NCBI GenBank assembly: GCA_001931905.2
Contig: MSJI02000717.1
Location: 44,411 to 108,410, forward strand
Direction of reading: 5' to 3'
Length of the DNA stretch: 64,000 nucleotides
DNA from: Cladosporium sp. IMV 00045
Taxonomy: Eukaryota > Ascomycota > Dothideomycetes > Cladosporiales > Cladosporiaceae
The notes under the pieces were generated by a model. That model did not search any database, was not told the origin of the DNA, and was given only the letters and a program-made list of their open reading frames with translations. This document shows positions 62,444 to 64,000 of the stretch, piece after piece (positions within the stretch are counted from its first letter, which is position 1; each line of letters begins with the position of its first letter). The translations under genes and the position numbers were made by a program.

Positions 62444-64000
62444 GGATCGAGAGAGGGAGGACACTCGCGACTGCTTGAGAAAGCGGTCGAGCTTATGCGT
62501 AATGACTTGGGAAATGGCGTTATTTGGAATAAGGACTGGTGTTTTGGCGCGTACACATCACGTGGATAGCGTTTGTTCTTGGAGAGTGTCTGGCAGTCGG
62601 ATTTTTGTCGGGTTCGGGGGAGAGGATCTGTAGCGGATGTCAAATGAGTCAATTTGCAGGCCTGAGAGGTCTTTTTCCTTGCAAAGCAGATCTACCATCA
62701 GTAGTGATTATTGCGCGCGAACGACAGCAAGTCCACTACCCCTACCACGATGATTTGGCATCACTCCAGTACCCGGGTCACCGGCCTGGAGTTAGCGTAA
62801 TTGCAGATGAAACGGTGTTGTCGATGGTGGCTAGATGGTAGCAGATCATCTTGACTCGCTTGCACTGCTGAGGCAAGCGAAGGTCAGGCTTCTTCCTCTC
62901 TCAAGCACTCGTGTTGCAAAGGCCGCGCAATGGTCGAGTTGACTGGGGGAAAGGAGAGGGCTAAAGAGCCTCTGAGAGCACATCAGGTATATAGCGTACC
63001 AGAAGAACCTGGCAGGCAATCATGCGAGATATACTAGTACCTGACTAATTTTGCCTGGTCTGAAGGAGCTGGTAGTACAAGCATGTGCTTCTTCTCGGTA
63101 GATGGAGATACTTGCATTTCCGTGCGGGTATCTCAATGGCATGCCAGGATTTTGAGGTAAACCGGAAAATTCATTGGAGTGTGTTTTAGCCATCAAGGCA
63201 CCGAGAGATCTTTTTCTTTTGCGACCTTCTAAGTGGCGTGTTGCATTTTGAAGGTGACAAGCATTTCAATAATACCGTATGGCCGGCCCAAGGGCTCGAA
63301 GCGCAAGGCCCAAAACGGTGCGATACCGCTCAAGCCAACAGCATGCCAGCACCCTCACGAGCGAACAGGAGCAGCAGCAAGGAAGTGAAATCGACATGTG
63401 GCTTTTGCACTGAACCTCTCTCCCTCTCGTCCACTTCACAGGACCAGAGAATCTTCAAGCCAGCCCTTGGTACCAACGCCGCTGATGTCGTGTGCGAACG
63501 GGAATCATAAGACTCTGGTGATATAGGCAACATTTTCTTCACATTTCCACAAACGGACCCATGGAAGCAGGATTTCTCTTCTCTTCAGATCTCAACCGAA
63601 TAGCAGGAAACGGTAGGCCCTGTCCACTACTGTCTAAGCGAGCAAGGCATCGCCCGCAGCGCTGATTGCGATTTGATCGGTACAAGGGCAACAGCGGATG
63701 ATAAGCTTTCTGGCAATTTTTCTCAGACCCATAGAGGATCTCTGCTCAAACTCGGGAGAATCCCAAGGATCTGATCTGTGTGTGCGATGGTCGCAGCCCA
63801 CACGTCACCCTCTTGAGTCTGTCCCCATACTAATCGATGGCCATCTTGGCTCTGTTCAACGACATTGGCTGACGCCGTCGATCTAGCTTTACTGGCGCCA
63901 TCATCGTTCACGCTACTGACGACAGCCCCATTGCTCGTGCCTGACAAGATACTACCGGGTCGACGGGCTCAGAGAGCGTGCGACTACCGCTTCAGTAACA
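62444..64000. other. Right end of window, no gene seen
   Basis: About 1.55 kb. The first part is the yippee 3' flank. Only short frames without protein-like composition are present; a gene starting beyond the window cannot be excluded. Confidence 0.55.

Noticed and set aside
1..64000. CRISPR arrays, operons, ribosome binding sites, bacterial origins
   Set aside because: The window is eukaryotic nuclear DNA with spliceosomal introns; no such features are expected and none were seen.

Overview
This is nuclear DNA of a filamentous ascomycete. Genes carry short introns of roughly 45-90 bp with GTAAGT/GTGAGT donors and CTAAC-type branch points. The gene content is fungal: ERG24, VAM7, fungal Zn(II)2Cys6 factor, yippee, Ark1/Prk1-type kinase, AIM18-type protein, fungal SLATT. 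A block next to the assembly gap has almost no CpA/TpG, the mark of repeat-induced point mutation (RIP). The overall look suits a Dothideomycete-like Pezizomycotina species, but I cannot name it.

Layout. (1) 1-7428: the left copy of a segmental duplication, with the 5' end of a C-14 sterol reductase gene, an MFS sugar transporter, an AIM18-like chalcone-isomerase-fold protein and the 3' part of an ADP/ATP carrier, cut off by a 20-N assembly gap (7429-7448). (2) 7449-14.6 kb: a gene-poor island with a RIP-degraded repeat, one two-exon orphan gene, possible gene debris and a SLATT two-TM protein with a long Ser/Arg/Pro-rich tail. (3) 15.2-21.4 kb: a MAL-like carbohydrate cluster of MFS hexose/disaccharide transporter, Zn(II)2Cys6 activator and GH13 alpha-glucosidase. 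(4) 21.6-22.7 kb: the vacuolar SNARE Vam7. (5) 23.2-32.7 kb: the right, complete copy of the duplication (erg24, MFS, AIM18-like, ADP/ATP carrier) in the same order and strand. (6) 34.7-49.5 kb: housekeeping genes, namely a proline-rich protein, a DUF300/TMEM184 protein with a disturbed frame, an orphan membrane protein, a (6-4)-photolyase-like protein, a divergent Gfo/Idh/MocA oxidoreductase and DapA-type aldolase pair, a TMEM205-like protein, Ku80 and an NTF2/SnoaL-like protein. (7) 50.1-62.4 kb: an Ark1/Prk1-type kinase, a SnoaL-like protein, a coiled-coil membrane protein, an RBR-type zinc protein with a frame break, an 88-bp tandem repeat array, a peroxisomal acyl-CoA ligase, a small membrane protein and yippee. 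(8) 62.4-64.0 kb: no recognisable gene.

The main open points are these. A duplication of at least 7.4 kb has intact genes although RIP has acted strongly next to it; the N gap ends the left copy inside a gene, so a scaffolding or homeolog explanation must be excluded. A degenerate 87-89 bp repeat family occurs as an array at 57.76-58.28 kb and, more diverged and in the opposite orientation, at about 35.7-36.05 kb. Each array lies beside a frame-broken gene. A SLATT effector-type domain is joined to an SR-like tail.
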